DNA of 64,000 bases from Phocoena phocoena (GCF_963924675.1 NC_089220.1:169680761-169744760), one strand, 5' to 3'. Shown: positions 1 to 11,599, numbered from the stretch's first letter. Made by a program: numbers and translations. The notes: a model not told the origin generated them from the sequence alone.

Positions 1-1595
1 GGTCAAAAAATAAAAAAAAGGTTAGTCCCATTACTTCATACAACAGTAATTATAGATCCTATGCACCACCCTCAATAAAGAAAAGCCTACATTAATTACC
101 CACAACATATACATGGGGAAATAAAGGCATTGAAGGGGGAGGTAACAGATGCCAGAAGATGTTGAGGTTAGAACTCCTGAATCTTAAGTCCCATTAAAAG
201 GTACACTCTTTCTTCCGCTGTCATGGTGGCTGGCAGTGCCCCAGCAAGTAGCTGCTCCATTAATGAGAGCGAGCTCTCCCATCCACCTGATGGACATGTA
301 GCATGAGTGAGAAATAAACCTCGTTGCTAAGTAACCTTGACATGGGTGGTTGTTTGTCATCACAGCATAACCTAATCTATCCTGATTGGTTCAGGCACCA
401 AAACTTTAATTCCCTGTATGGTAGGTTTAAAACCATTTAAGGCATCAGCCTGTGATTTCCTGATCTTGCAAACTAAGACAATATCCCACCTTGACGCGAT
501 GGTGATTAATGAACTACATTTCTTAAACTCATTTGGTGAAGCTTGCTGGGTAGAAAGCTTTATGCTGTTATGTACTTTGAAGGGATGTTTACAGAATCTG
601 TTGATTACAGTTTGCCAATTTGTTGTAAACATTTGTGGAGCTTTGCAGGATCGGGCTGGGAGTGAGGCCAGAAAGGCAGCCTGTAGACCAGTCAAGTTCT
701 ACAGGACAAACTGGGCCGGGGCCTCAGTGCCAATGTGGGCAAGGCAAGCCCTGTGCGTCTTGGGTTAGAAACAGCCTGTGCTGGGTCATTGGTGCCATCC
801 CGGCCCTCCGAGGTCAAGACATTTAAGACTGACTTTCTCTCAGCCTGTAATGAACTTTGTTCACTCAATAGCTTTTCTTTTTCTATCTCAGATTCTTTTT
901 CCAATGTGCCCTTCTAAGCTTTTATTCCTCCTTATATCTGACAACTAGAATCTCTTTATAAACATCTGACTCTACCACACAGATCTAAGTTCCCAAGGGT
1001 CCTGAACTGTTCCAGTGGGAAGCCATGCACATACCAGCATGTACAGGGTTCTGGAACGGGCCCCATCTATGCTGCCTTCCGAGGTGGGACATGATTGGAT
1101 TGTAACGATCAAAAGAACACTTCACACGAATGTATGGCTGTACAGCGCTCTGGGCAGATCCCTTCGCCGATGATCTTTCTAGTGAACTCGTGAGCTGTCC
1201 AGGCAGTCTGGGGAGAGCCACCTGCTGACCAGGTGGTACCCAAGCTCCTCTCCAGTTTCCCACAGAATATTTTTATTATCACTCACATATTCTACTTTCC
1301 ACTTAACATGGATCCATCCCAGAGAGATGCTCTTGGACAAACTGTATAAGTTCTCAGAGCCTCAGCACCCCAGTGTTCTCCTCTATAAAGTGATGAACTA
1401 GATTGATGAATTGAACTCCTGCCTTAAATTTGATGCTTTATTCTTTAAGCTTATTATTAAATTTAGTTTCTTCCTTCTCTAAAACCTTCCCAACCTTCTC
1501 AAGGGTCTAGTCACTCATTCTAAAAAACTTTGCAACCATTCTGGATCCTCCCTGGATCTCTTAAATCTGTCCGTTAACATGGCCATCTTTCTTAT
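1..1595. other. Mostly non-repetitive DNA, no gene recognised
   Basis: I see no exon, RNA gene or young repeat here. The stretch around 180-395 ends in a sequence (a GAAATAAACC-like motif, then a TTGTTTGTCATC...AGCATAACCTA motif) that resembles the 3' end of an ancient retroelement, but it is too diverged to name. The short open frames on both strands between 372 and 1263 overlap each other in several frames, lack any recognisable domain and look like chance frames. Confidence 0.5.
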
Positions 1596-1599
1596 ATAA

Positions 1600-1786
1600 T
1601 CTCTGGCAAGTCACTTGACCTCTCTGTACCTCAGTTTCCTCGGCTGCAAAATGGGGATGATGACCATGCTACATCACAGGGCTGCTATGAGGATTTAATG
1701 AATTAATATTGACCTGCATAAGGTGCTTAGAGCAAGTGTCTGGCACAAAGCGAATGTTCTACGTGTTCATTATTATTTCAGACCCT
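1600..1786 (+). mobile_element. MIR SINE
   Basis: The order of blocks matches the MIR consensus in forward orientation: a GGCAAGTCACTTGACCTCTC block, a CCTCAGTTTCCTC block, a CAAAATGGGGATGATGA block, then GGATTTAATGA and a TGCTTAGAGCAAGTGTCTGG block running into an ATTATTATT-like end. MIR is an ancient tRNA-derived SINE shared by all mammals, so this is inherited and not lineage-specific. Confidence 0.85.
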
Positions 1787-1867
1787 CATTATCTCACCTA
1801 TGAATTATTATAATAATCTCCTAAATGGTATCAAGTTATATATGTCAGTCTGGTATTTAAGGCCACT

Positions 1868-2078
1868 TTTTTTTTTTTTTTTTTTTGCGGTATGTGGGCC
1901 TCTCACTGTCGTGGCCTCTCCCGTTGTGGAGCACAGGCTCCGGACGCGCAGGCTCAGCGGCCATGGCTCACGGGCCCAGCCGCTCCGCGGCATGCGGGAT
2001 CCTCCCGGACCGGGGCACGAACCCGTGTCCCCCGCATCGGCAGACGGACTCTCAACCACTGCGCCACCAGGGAAGCCC
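1868..2078 (-). mobile_element. CHR-2 SINE (cetacean tRNA-derived SINE)
   Basis: Read on the minus strand, this is a complete CHR-2 type SINE. It starts with GGGCTTCCCTGGTGGCGCAG, keeps the RNA polymerase III B-box region (GGTTCGTGCCCC) and ends in an A tail, seen here as a T run from 1868. An imperfect 10-bp target-site duplication flanks it (TAAGGCCACT at 1858-1867, TAAGCCCACT at 2079-2088). The open frames crossing it on both strands are frames within the SINE body and recur in every other CHR-2 copy in the window. Confidence 0.93.
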
Positions 2079-2229
2079 TAAGCCCACTCTTTGAATCTAG
2101 TTCCTATCCAACCTCACTTTTGCCCGATTCCCTCCAAAAATACTCATTTCTCTCCAATCTATTGGTATCAGAGTGAAGAAAACACCAATCTCGTTTCTAT
2201 TTCCAAAACTTTGCCCACAACATCCTCTC

Positions 2230-2365
2230 CCCCCCATTTGAATTTCATCTTGCTCAAGGTCCACTTCTTCCAGGAAGCCGTCCCTGATCATCCTACCTCC
2301 AAACAGTCTCTTTCTCCTCTGAACTCCTATAGCATTTACCACAGGGACTTGGTTCACGCTTGGCA
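2230..2365 (+). mobile_element. L2 LINE fragment
   Basis: The block GGTCCACTTCTTCCAGGAAG followed by a TCCCTGATCATCC-like stretch and a CTGAACTCCTATAGCATTTA block matches the L2 3' region upstream of its terminal repeat. This is an ancient LINE remnant in forward orientation. Confidence 0.6.
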
Positions 2366-2399
2366 TGCATGCTCTTGTGTTGTGATAAATTTATTTTAA

Positions 2400-2905
2400 T
2401 TAAAACATTTTTTCAAGTATGGTAAAACACACATAACATAAAATTGACCATCTTAAGCACTTTTAAGTATACAGTTCAATATTGTTAAGTATATTCACAT
2501 TGTTGTGCAACCAATCTCTAGAATATTTCCTCTTGCAAAATAGAAACTCTGTACCCATTAAACAACAGCTCGCCATTCCCCTTCCCCCCAGCCCCTGGCA
2601 ACCACCATTCTGCTTTTTTTCCCTATGAATTTGACTCTTCCAGGTACCTCACCGAAGTGCAATTATACAGCGTTTGTCTTTTTGTGACTGGCTTATTTCA
2701 TTTAGCATAACATCCTCACGGTTCATTCCCATTGTAGCAGGTGTCAGAATTTCCTTCCTTTTTAGGGCTGAATAATATTCCACTGTGTGGATAAACCACA
2801 TTTTGTTTATTTATTGATCCATCAACGGACACCTGGGTTGCTTTCCTGTTTGGGCTTCTGTGAATAATGCTGCCATGAACATGGTGAATTTTTTGTGACA
2901 TGACT
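2400..2905 (-). mobile_element. Old L1 3' fragment
   Basis: The minus strand carries the 3' UTR and C-terminal ORF2 region of an old mammalian L1. Diagnostic plus-strand blocks are a GGTAAAACACACATAACATAA block, CTTTTAAGTATACAGTTCA, CCCCTGGCAACCACCATTCT, and a GGCTGAATAATATTCCACTG block that is the reverse complement of the ORF2 3' coding end. It is diverged and 5' truncated. Confidence 0.8.
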
Positions 2906-2910
2906 TGCTG

Positions 2911-3372
2911 TGTCCTGCAACGGGCTGAATGGTTGCCCCCAAAAAGTTCTGTCCACATCCTACATGCTGGAGCCTGTGAACATGACCTCTCATTACAAAA
3001 ATGTGATTACGATCCTTGAGAGGAAAAGGGTCTCCTGCAGTATCCAGGTGGACCTCAAGTGCAATCACATGGGTCCTTCTAAGAGAGAGACTGAGGGAGT
3101 TTTGACAGAGACAGACACACACTAGAGGACCGTGTGAAGACAGAAGCAGAGATTGGAGCGATGAAGCTGCATGTCAGGGGAGGCTGGCAGCCACCAGAAA
3201 CCAGAAGAGGCAAAGAATGGATTTTCCCCTCGAGCTTCCAGAGGAAGCTTGGCTCTGCTGACAGCCTGATTTTGACTTCTGCCTTCCAGAACTGTGAGAG
3301 AATATGTTTCTGTTATTTTAAGCCCCCAAGTTTGTGGTGATTTGTTACGGCAGCCTCAGGACACGAATACAC
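2911..3372 (+). mobile_element. MaLR-type LTR (MLT1-like)
   Basis: This looks like an old solo LTR of the MaLR group. It opens with a GGGCTGAATGGTTGCCCCC block, has a purine-rich middle and a GTGTGAAGACAGAAGCAGAG block, and ends with CAGAACTGTGAGAGAATATG, a TTTCTGTTATTTTAAGCC block and TTTGTTACGGCAGCC. These blocks are typical of this LTR class. No internal retroviral sequence adjoins it. The subfamily cannot be set by eye. Confidence 0.6.
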
Positions 3373-3769
3373 GCCCTCAGGCAGAAGCCCCGCAGTGCCT
3401 AGCAGGTCCTAATAGCAGGAAACCCCGAATTTGCTGGTTGTTTGAGACATAAAATGGGATCTCAGCAGAAAGCCCTTTACTAGTACTTGCACTTTCTCTT
3501 TATAATGCCATTGACTTTCTGGGCAAGGAAGCCACACACACAAGTCCAGGTGGAGCAGCCTTTGTATCAGAACTGACGCTGGGTCAGTCACTGGCAGCGT
3601 GGGCTTCAACTCAGCGACTTCTCCCCTCAAGCCCTTTCCTGTCATCCGCCACTCCCTTGGGGGCAGCTCACAGATTCAAAATCAATGGAATGGCCACTTC
3701 TGAATTAACTGCATTGAAAATATTAAAACATCACACGGCTCCCATCTGTGCTCTGGGAGGAATCACGGC
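3373..3769. other. No recognised feature
   Basis: This stretch between the MaLR LTR and the CpG-rich segment shows no repeat or gene that I can identify. Confidence 0.5.
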
Positions 3770-4420
3770 CGAAAGACTGACCCTCTCACCGCTCCCTCCT
3801 CCCCAAGGCGGATCTGGACGATTCGCTTCTGGCTGCAGTGCCCACAGTGACCGCCAGGCTGCCGGGACACCTCCGCAGCTGGGCCACACCCTCCCGCTCC
3901 GACGGCACCGCCAGCCCCATCCCAGGCAAGGGTGATTCCTCCCCCGGAGGAGTGGCCGCGTCAGTGGAGGTGGCAGGGAGTCCAGTGCTGAGAGTGGGGA
4001 AGAAAGCGTGGTCAGTGTGCCCTTTCTCTCCAACCTTTCTGAAAACCGAGAGAGAAGGAGAGAGGGGGGTGAAGAGGGGCAGCTTGGAATCAACGACGCC
4101 TGAGCCTGCGGCCTCTTTGAAGCCCTGCCTGTTATTGTGTTTCCCAGAGCAGCTGGGAGCCTGGCTCCCGCCCTCCCTCCGCCCACCCCGCTTCCCCCTC
4201 CCCTCCCCCTCCCCCTGGGGGCTCGGCATTAAGCAGCCGAGCGCTCATTGGCTGTTCGTTCGTCCTGGGGAGGGGGCGCCGGTGATCGCGAGAAAGCGTG
4301 AGGTCATCGCGCACACAGACGCGGGTCTGGCCGAGCTCCCCCTCCCCGTCACCCCCTTGACGCGCCGGTTGATTAGCTGGGGAGGCTGGCTTCCTTCCTA
4401 CCCCGTCTGAGCAGCCCCTG
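3770..4420. promoter_or_regulatory. CpG-island-like segment, candidate promoter or enhancer
   Basis: CpG dinucleotides are dense here and rare in most of the window. By hand count there are 19 CpGs between 4201 and 4380 alone. The segment also has a polypyrimidine run of CCCCTCC units (about 4190-4216) suited to Sp/KLF-type factors, an inverted CCAAT box (ATTGG, 4247-4251), and a nuclear-receptor-like half-site TGAGGTCA (4299-4306) next to a CGCG. There is no TATA box. This is the usual composition of a CpG-island promoter or a developmental enhancer. I found no exon or splice signal that ties it to a gene. The long open frames on both strands here (up to 190 codons) are expected in GC-rich DNA and show no known domain. 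Confidence 0.5.
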
Positions 4421-4688
4421 GGTTCCGTGTCTGGGGGCAAAGGGGGCACTGCTTCCTTTACGTAGGGTTATTTGCTCTTCTGGGCTCCCAGGCGCCTGGG
4501 ATAGGCAGGGGTCGGGGGCGTGTACAGCTCAGCGGGTCCTGCCAGAGGGAGCATCTGTCCAGCTGGGAGGTCCCCATCCAGTAGGAACCCCAGCTCCTTA
4601 GTGGACAGAAGACGAATGCTTTACCACCGGCTCAGGAGGGACCAGCAGCAGAGTATCTCAGCAAAGCTGGCTCCAGACACAGCCAATT

Positions 4689-4880
4689 CTAACGGTTTCC
4701 ATTTACTGGGTGCAGCCTCTGTCCCAGCGCAGAACTGAGTCAATCCTTACCCAGCAGGCAGATGCCAGGACTACCCCCATTGGATACAGAAGGAGCCAAA
4801 GCACAGAGAAAGCAGTAACTTGCCAAAGGCACACAGCTAGTAACCCGCAGATTTAACTCAACAGTCAGGTGGGTATAAGT
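4689..4880 (-). mobile_element. MIR SINE
   Basis: A GAGCCAAAGCACAGAGAAAGC block and AACTTGCCAAAGGCACACAG followed by CTAGTAACC give the reverse complement of MIR. Confidence 0.65.
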
Positions 4881-4914
4881 CACTCAGGGACGCTGGATTA
4901 TATAAAGAGCCAGA

Positions 4915-5010
4915 GAGACTGGTTACCCAGCCCACTTAACTGACAAGGCAGGAAACTAAGGTTCAAGGGGTCGAGAAGCCTGTCCACGGACAAGGGAGGT
5001 CACCTTAGTG
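4915..5010 (-). mobile_element. MIR-like fragment
   Basis: The sequence GGCAGGAAACTAAGGTTCA and the block after it resemble the reverse-complement MIR core. It is short and diverged. Confidence 0.4.
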
Positions 5011-5274
5011 ACCAGCACGTGTGGGGATGGGACCCAAGCGCCTGACCAGTCCTTTGCTGGTCCACTTAAGTAGGCGGTTTCAGAAAAGGCTGCAACGATC
5101 TGAAACAGGAAGGAAAGAAAACCAAAGGGCATCAATCACATGTGGGTCCTGGCAGGCAAAAAGCATTCACTGCACACACCATGTTAAGGTCCAGGTTTCC
5201 TGGCTCCTCCCCAGCTTCCCGTCCTGCTGCTGCTGCTGTCCCCCTGGCCCCAGCACCATCACATCCTACAGGCC

Positions 5275-5440
5275 TCCCCCTGCCAGGTTCTGGGCTCCAT
5301 GCTTCACTTACACGATCTTATTTCATCTTCAAAGCAAAGCAGCCCTGCAACGTTGTACCGATGAGGACACTGGGGCTTAGAGCAGTTACTGTGCTCAAGG
5401 TCACAACCCCCCAAGCGCACAGGGCAGACGCGGGGCTTGA
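5275..5440 (-). mobile_element. MIR SINE
   Basis: ATCTTATTTCATCTTCAAAG, a CGATGAGGACACTGGGGCTTA block and a CTCAAGGTCACA block are in reverse-complement MIR order. Confidence 0.65.
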
Positions 5441-5559
5441 GTCTGGACTGACTCTAAAGCTTTGGTTTTAAATGCCGGGTACAGATCCAGCAAGTCGCAA
5501 ACAGCACAGACAGGAGGGGTCTGAAGCTGTTTTTTCGAAGTGCAATAGAATTCTGCCAG

Positions 5560-5642
5560 ACAATATGTTCCCGGAGGGCAGGGATCAGGTTTGATCAATA
5601 TCTATAGCCCAGCCCCAGAGCACAGTGCCCGACACACAGGTT
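5560..5642 (+). mobile_element. L2 3'-end fragment
   Basis: A GAGGGCAGGGATCAGG block followed by CCCAGAGCACAGTGCCCGACA is the typical 3' end of L2. Confidence 0.5.
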
Positions 5643-7286
5643 TTTTTAATTGGTAGATGGTTCTAGACTGAAGGGTCATTGTTTGATTGTTACACCAGCC
5701 TAGCAGGAAAGCTGACCACGGGGAGGATGAAACCCACACGCCCTCTCAAGGCTGGTTGGAAGCACAGAGCTGCTAGGCAGAGATTGTGGTACCCCGTGGA
5801 GAAGGATGGGTCCAGATGCCATATGCCCAGATGCAAAAGAGCCCCTGGGTTTCAATGGGGTCACATACCTCCAGGCACCCACGAAGGAGGCTGTGGCATA
5901 TACTTTGGGAAAGTTACTTGTACACCCAGGAAAAGATGTGTTGTGTCTGTATTCCTTTCAACAGACTCTGCCCTTTAACCCAGCATCAGGGACTAACCCT
6001 GCTTGTTTCCAAGTTGCTTGTCCCCATGCTTTATACTATTCCTATATATTATTCTCTATATGATACTAATTTATTCCCTTGTTCTCATCCTCTTATTTCC
6101 ACATGGTTTCTTCCACATTTTGCTAAGATTCACCCTGGTCCCAGCATGGGGGAAAGTTGGGGTTGAAATCAGTCTGGGAAGCCGAGCCTTTCTCATCCAT
6201 GCATTTGAATGATACCCAATGGGAAGGCTTTGACAGGCGCACATAATTATTACTCCTCCAGAAATGCAAAGTGCTTCTGCCAGCTGGCTGGGGAGCCTGC
6301 TGTATTCAGGATCTGCTCCCCTTGGGACTCTGGGCAGGTGGGCAGGTGTTCATTAGGGAGCGCCTGCTGATTGACATAGTAACCCCCAGACTCCAGCCTG
6401 CTCGGGGCAATGTCACAAGAACTGCTCATCCAGGCTCCCCTCGGCAGCCTCTCCGCATTCATGAAATGATAACGGTTTCAGTGAGGCGAAAACACAAAAA
6501 GATGTGCAGTACTCAACTTGCCTTTACCAAGGTCAGGCTGACAAGTCTGCAGCCCCAATTCGGAGACACTTGAAGAAAATGGGGGATGCTAAGGTTCTTG
6601 GGATTCATCGTCCACAGTCGTTGTGTTTACCCCTTCTATTATTTTTTTCTTTAACTCAAAGCCTGCCCTGCATTCTGGGTTATGACCCTATCTTGTTCTA
6701 CAGTGAGTAGTAAATTACTATTTTGGATGTAAACCACCCGTACATTCACTGGGAGGTGAATCCTGGAGTAAGTTCCCCAGGATCAAACTGGCCAATTGGT
6801 CACCCTTCCAGTGGGACAAATGGAACCCAGACCAATTCCAACTTGAGGTCTTCACGACAGTGCACACTGAAGTATTCCCTTTGCCTGATGTTCAGGGAAG
6901 AGTGAAGAAGGGCGTCATTCCAGAGCACAGGACATCGGAGTTTTGAAATTAGCTCTGTGTGGTCCACAGGAAGCCATGGAGTCTTAGGCAAGGCTCAACC
7001 ATTCCAATCAGTTGTGTAGTCAGCGGTAGCTAGGAGCTCTTAGGAGTTTCATTAGTAAAGGGATGATACGACAATAGGGCAGAGAGGAAGCGTTAGGGTA
7101 GAGCCATTTTCTGGGACAGGTAGGCTGACTGCTACCTTTCATGTAATATACAGAAGGGTGGCACCTACTGTCCTTTGCCAAGGGCATGGCTGATGTTCAA
7201 AGAATGTGGCTTCCTCACCCACATACTGGAAATAGAAAGCTTGCCTTCTAGTATGAGGATGGGGAGAGTGGGGATTTGTGAGGGAT
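5643..7286. other. 1.6 kb without a recognised gene or repeat
   Basis: I see nothing I can name here. The open frames on either strand overlap each other and show no recognisable domains, splice sites or coding bias. It may contain decayed repeats that only a profile search would find. Confidence 0.45.
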
Positions 7287-7317
7287 TAAAAAAAAAAAAT
7301 ATATATATATATATATG
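7287..7317. repeat. A-tract followed by (AT)n microsatellite
   Basis: An uninterrupted A run passes directly into about ten AT units. Such tracts often mark a decayed retroposon tail, but no body is recognisable beside it. Confidence 0.9.
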
Positions 7318-7439
7318 GCTGTGATTGATCCATCTATATATGCTGTGATGGATCTTAAAACATAAGCACCCCTTTCACGCAATCGGGGCAGTGGAGTTGT
7401 AGTCAGACCACAGGGCTTGGAAACCCAATTCTATTCCAT

Positions 7440-7570
7440 GTATAAATAAAGCATTTATTTTCACTTAGAAACATTGGGACAATAACATCTACTTCATGGG
7501 TTGCTGTGAGGAGTCAGTACATGATCATTTATAAAGTACCGGGTGCACGAAAGATGCTGAATAAAGGCAG
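7440..7570 (+). mobile_element. MIR SINE fragment
   Basis: GACAATAACATCTACTTCAT, GGGTTGCTGTGAGGAGTCAG and a final block ending in GCTGAATAAAGG are the 3' half of MIR in forward orientation. Confidence 0.65.
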
Positions 7571-9346
7571 ATTCCCCTTTCCTCCTTCTGTCAGTAACTG
7601 ACTCCCCATACAAATGACTTATCCTCTCATCACTTTGACAAGGACCTGCTCTGATCGCAATCTAAATCCTCTTTTGAGTGAACTGTCATATCCTTTATCC
7701 CAGGAACCATGAATAAATCATCGCTAGGCAGTAAGGAGAACAGAAAGCAGACAACTTCCCTTGGAAGTGAACTTGTTTGGGTAGACATTCCCTAAATAGC
7801 ACCCCGTCTCTGCTCCCAGTGTCTGCTCAGTGATGCTCGCCTCCATTCACTCGAGTGATTTACTTTCTCATATCGGTCCCTGCCTCCTGCTTCTTTAGGG
7901 TTAAAACGACGTTTACTGGCCAGAAGAGAAACAAGTCTCTCTCCTGCTCCAGGGATGTATGGACACACGGCGCTGGCTTTCTGATGTTTGGAAGTTCCCC
8001 AAGTCTCCTCCCTGCGGACCCTTCCCCCATCACTCTTGCAAATTGTTGGCAGGTACATGCTAGAGAAAGACCGTACGCTCTGCCAGAAGATGATGTCATT
8101 TTCAATATAATTAAAAAGGCACTCTTGCCGGGGTGGGAGAGAGATGAGAAAGTGCACAGGCACTGATGTCCCAGGAAATGAAGGAGGGGAGGTCAACTTT
8201 TGTCTGAGAAATATTTATTCCTGAAGAGCCATTTCACTGAAGCCAGACAACAAGGCAAAAAGCACTGCAGCCCCTCCCACGTGCCGTGCTAATTAAGTGG
8301 ATGAGAACAGATGATGTGCCGAGGGGTCCAAAGAAAAATTGTGCGCTTGTAATACCCTCATTCTCAGATCGAAAATATTATTTTATTATTTGCCTACATT
8401 CACCCCCCCGCCCCCTATTTCCAGATGGTTTGGAGGAGGCTTACAAAATTTTAAATGGTATGTAATAGGGGGATTAAAACACGAAATAAGACAGAGTCCA
8501 CTGAAGATGCTCAAACACATGAAATAAACGAGTTCCTGTTGCTGACTAGGTTACACTGTCTTTGTCCACCCACCCAAGAGGCAGGCTGAGTTAACACGCA
8601 CAGGCAAGCGTTTTCCTGGGAGCACATCCAAGAAGGAATTTATCGTTTGGTTCCACACGTGAGGGACAGCAGACAGCATGTCTTCAACATGGTCCCTGGG
8701 AAGGACAGAAATGCAGCTCCCACGAACCGTTTCGTAGTTTAGCCCCTATGCACCACCCTCTCCGCTTGGAGCAGGTTTTAAAGCTGTCTCCTGAAGCCCG
8801 ATGGGATATTCTGGGAGAGGCCTTATGTTAGATTTATTTACACAAGCGAATTTGGCCAGAAATTTTGGAGGCGCGATTTTATTAGGTTCTTAACACATGC
8901 TCACGTCAGCCATTAGGCAGCTTGGCACTGACGTCTTGTCTTGATTCTGAAGCCAAGCCACAGAAGAAACAGGCAGTCAGTCCCAATTCTGGTGAAGTGC
9001 ACCGGCCTCCTTGCAGACTGTTAAGGCGAGAGGCAACATCCAAAACATCACGCTGGGATAAAGCGAAGCCTGGTGAGCTGATCAAGTCAAGTCAAGTCCC
9101 GCTCGGACCCGGGTGGGATGAAGTGGAGGTGCTGGTACAGGCAGCCAGGAGGTGGGGAATGGTCTGGATCTGCATCTGCAAGTCTGCAAGCCCACCCTGA
9201 GGAGACCCCCAAGCCAGGCGGGTGGGTGGGAGAGTGGGAGGGAGCTCCCACCTGTGTCTGGGGGCCCTGTTCTTTTCCTTACTGCCGGGCTCTTCCATTG
9301 CACATCTGTTCCTGTGGCCGCTGGGCCCCTTCCTCTTTCTCTGCTG
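7571..9346. other. 1.8 kb without a recognised gene or repeat
   Basis: No repeat family or exon is recognised. Overlapping open frames on both strands around 7792-8196 are up to 134 codons long but have no domain and no conserved start context. A short TCAAG triplication lies near 9084-9098. Confidence 0.45.
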
Positions 9347-9364
9347 CCCCCAACTACCTTTTTT

Positions 9365-9477
9365 GCTTTGGCTGCTAGGTGTGGCATGTGGGATCTTAGC
9401 TCCCCGACCAGGGGTGAAACCTGTGCCCTCTACAGTGGAAGTGCGGAGTCTTAACCACTGGACCCCCAGGGAAGTCC
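9365..9477 (-). mobile_element. Short older CHR/tRNA SINE, inner member of a nest
   Basis: On the minus strand this is a short tRNA-derived SINE: GGGACTTCCCTGGGGGTCCA at its 5' end, then a B-box region and a GCTAAGATCCCACATGCC block. It has a target duplication CCCCCAACTACCTTTTTT at 9347-9364, repeated after it at about 9477-9494. It is the older relative of the CHR families and was the first of two insertions at this spot. Confidence 0.8.
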
Positions 9478-9494
9478 CCCCAACTACCTTTTTT

Positions 9495-9692
9495 TTTTTT
9501 TTGGCGGTGCACGGGCCTCTCACTGCTGTGGCCTCTCCCGTTGCAGAGCACAGGCTCCAGACGCGCAGGCTCAGCAGCCACGGCTCACGGGCCCAGCCGC
9601 CCCGCGGCACGTGGGATCTTCCCGGACCGGGGCACGAACCCGTGTCCCCTGCATCGGCAGGCGGACTCTCAACCACTGCGCCACCAGGGAAG
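9495..9692 (-). mobile_element. CHR-2 SINE, outer member of a nest
   Basis: This is a near-complete CHR-2 SINE on the minus strand with an A tail (T run at about 9491-9502). Its 3' side carries a third copy of the target site, CCCCCAACTACCTTTTTAA, at 9693-9711. The CHR-2 copy therefore landed in the duplication left by the earlier SINE, or at the same site used twice. Confidence 0.9.
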
Positions 9693-9711
9693 CCCCCAAC
9701 TACCTTTTTAA

Positions 9712-11302
9712 TTCAAGACCCCGCACGTAGCCCCTCTGTGGAGAGAACTGCCTTGACCTCACACCGTCTCTCCGGTTCCCACCCAGGCTGCCCCAGCAGC
9801 GCCACGTGAGTCACGCACATGGGGTCCATCAGCCTCCCCGGATGGTCCCACGACATACGCATCTGTGCTCAGAGTTTATTCCTCTTCAAGAATGACCATG
9901 ACTGGAAAGCAGGTACAGCATCGCCTGTATCTTTGTTTCCACAGATCCTGACCCAGATGGTCAGTGTTCAGTGATGGCCCGGGTTGATCAGTGAATGAGT
10001 GGATGGATGAATCCATCCATCAATCAGTGAATAGTGAGGGGGAAGAATGATCGAGCAAGGGATGCCTTTATCCTGATAAACACCAGTGTTCCCCCTGCAT
10101 TCTGTTCCCAGGTCCAGGTCCTTCTCAGTCTTCACACGGGCCTCGAGTGAGCTCGTCTCTCCTCGTTCTAGGTCCCACCAGACTCAAGTGCCTTCCAAAG
10201 CCCGCAAGGACGTCTGTCTCAGGAGACGTCAGGGAGCCATCCTCAGCTGCTGGGATCTCTGTACGTGCTCAGTGACACTCTTCCAGAGGAGGGTCTGGCT
10301 GGGGGCTCACGTCTTCTTTCGGTGTGTTATCCTGTGAGCCCCAACTGAAGAAGTGGGGGGGGCTGTCAGTGGGGATAAAGGAAAGCCAGGACAAAGGTGT
10401 GCACCCCAGGCTTTGCCCTTGTCACCTGCCTGTCTCTTCGAGTCAAAAACCATTTCATCAGAATAAATCCGGGGCCTGGCAGGGCCATCTGCGACACTGA
10501 ATTGTTAGACTTGCAGGGAGATGATTCACACGCAGTGCCGAAGACCCTCAGCGCCCCGCCCGAGTGTGGCTGGTGATGGCGCCAAGCGATGACTCATCTG
10601 GGGGCTTGACCTGGGGCCTTTGCAGACTCCCTTCACCCACTCTCTCTCTTAAGGCCCTCCATTTCCCTTTGTAGAGTCGGGTCAATAACGCTTTACATTC
10701 TTAACAGCGTGTCAGTCTGGAGAGAGAAATCATCGCAGGCTGTGACCCTGTGGCAGTGGTGTCACTGGTTGCTAGGCAGGGTGTCCTTTGGGGAGGGAGC
10801 TGTCACTCCTGGTCCCCCTTTCCTCCACTTGTGCGACAAAGGGTCACACTCTGGCCCAGGTCACAGGCACAAAAGAGATTTTGTTCTGTGCTGCTGCCTT
10901 GCCAGGCCTCTCTGAAGGCTTCCTATCAAAGAAGACAAGGATTCAAGATGGCAGTAACATTACAATGAGCAGGGGAAAAAAATAATGAAAATAAGACGGA
11001 TTCCCTCGCAGAGCTTCGCCAAAGTCAGGGTGTAGTAGGAAGAGCCCTGGGCCAAGAGCAGAGACCCTTGTTCTTGTACTGACTCTCCTGGCCACAGGGT
11101 TCTTGGTTCTAGGTGCAGAGAAGTTGGGAGATGTAGCCAACTTCCAATCGCTCCGTTTCACCTATGCGCACCCCCGCAGAGCCAGCACAAGGCTCCACAC
11201 GAAGGCAACCCCAGCACGGCCACTGAACCCTCCATAAGAGGCTAAAAGGAAAGTCTGACCTTCTGCGTTCATGTTCAATGTCATCCAGAGAGAGACAGAG
11301 AG
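9712..11302. other. 1.6 kb without a recognised gene or repeat
   Basis: I see no recognised repeat or exon. Open frames are short and overlap in several frames. Confidence 0.45.
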
Positions 11303-11328
11303 CGTGTGCGTGTGTGTGTGTGTGTGTA
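11303..11328. repeat. (GT)n microsatellite
   Basis: About twelve GT units with one GC interruption. Confidence 0.9.
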
Positions 11329-11599
11329 CCGCACACACGTGTGCTCAGTATAGTAACTTCTGATTTTTAAAAATTACTCCAGACCTAAGTCTTCCCACGA
11401 GACACTTCTCAGTTGGACAAAGAGGCAGAGAGAGAGAGATGGGACCCTCACTTCCAGTCTCTGCTGCGTTTTCAGGCCAAAGTTTTCTGGTCCCCAAGTA
11501 GCGCTCCTCTGGGTGAGGTCAGCTTCACAGGCTGCCCTCTGGAGACCTGGGCTTCTAACTGTGGCCTTAAGAACCCAGAATCATTGTCAGGAAACTGGA

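Noticed and set aside
3838..4410. 190-codon open frame on the plus strand, with 151- and 147-codon frames opposite
   Set aside because: They lie in the CpG-rich segment, where stop codons are rare on both strands. They overlap in several frames and contain no recognisable domain, signal or splice structure.
9092..9809. Open frames of 194-195 codons on both strands
   Set aside because: They run through two nested SINEs. The same peptide pieces recur in every CHR-2 copy in the window, so they are translated SINE, not a gene.
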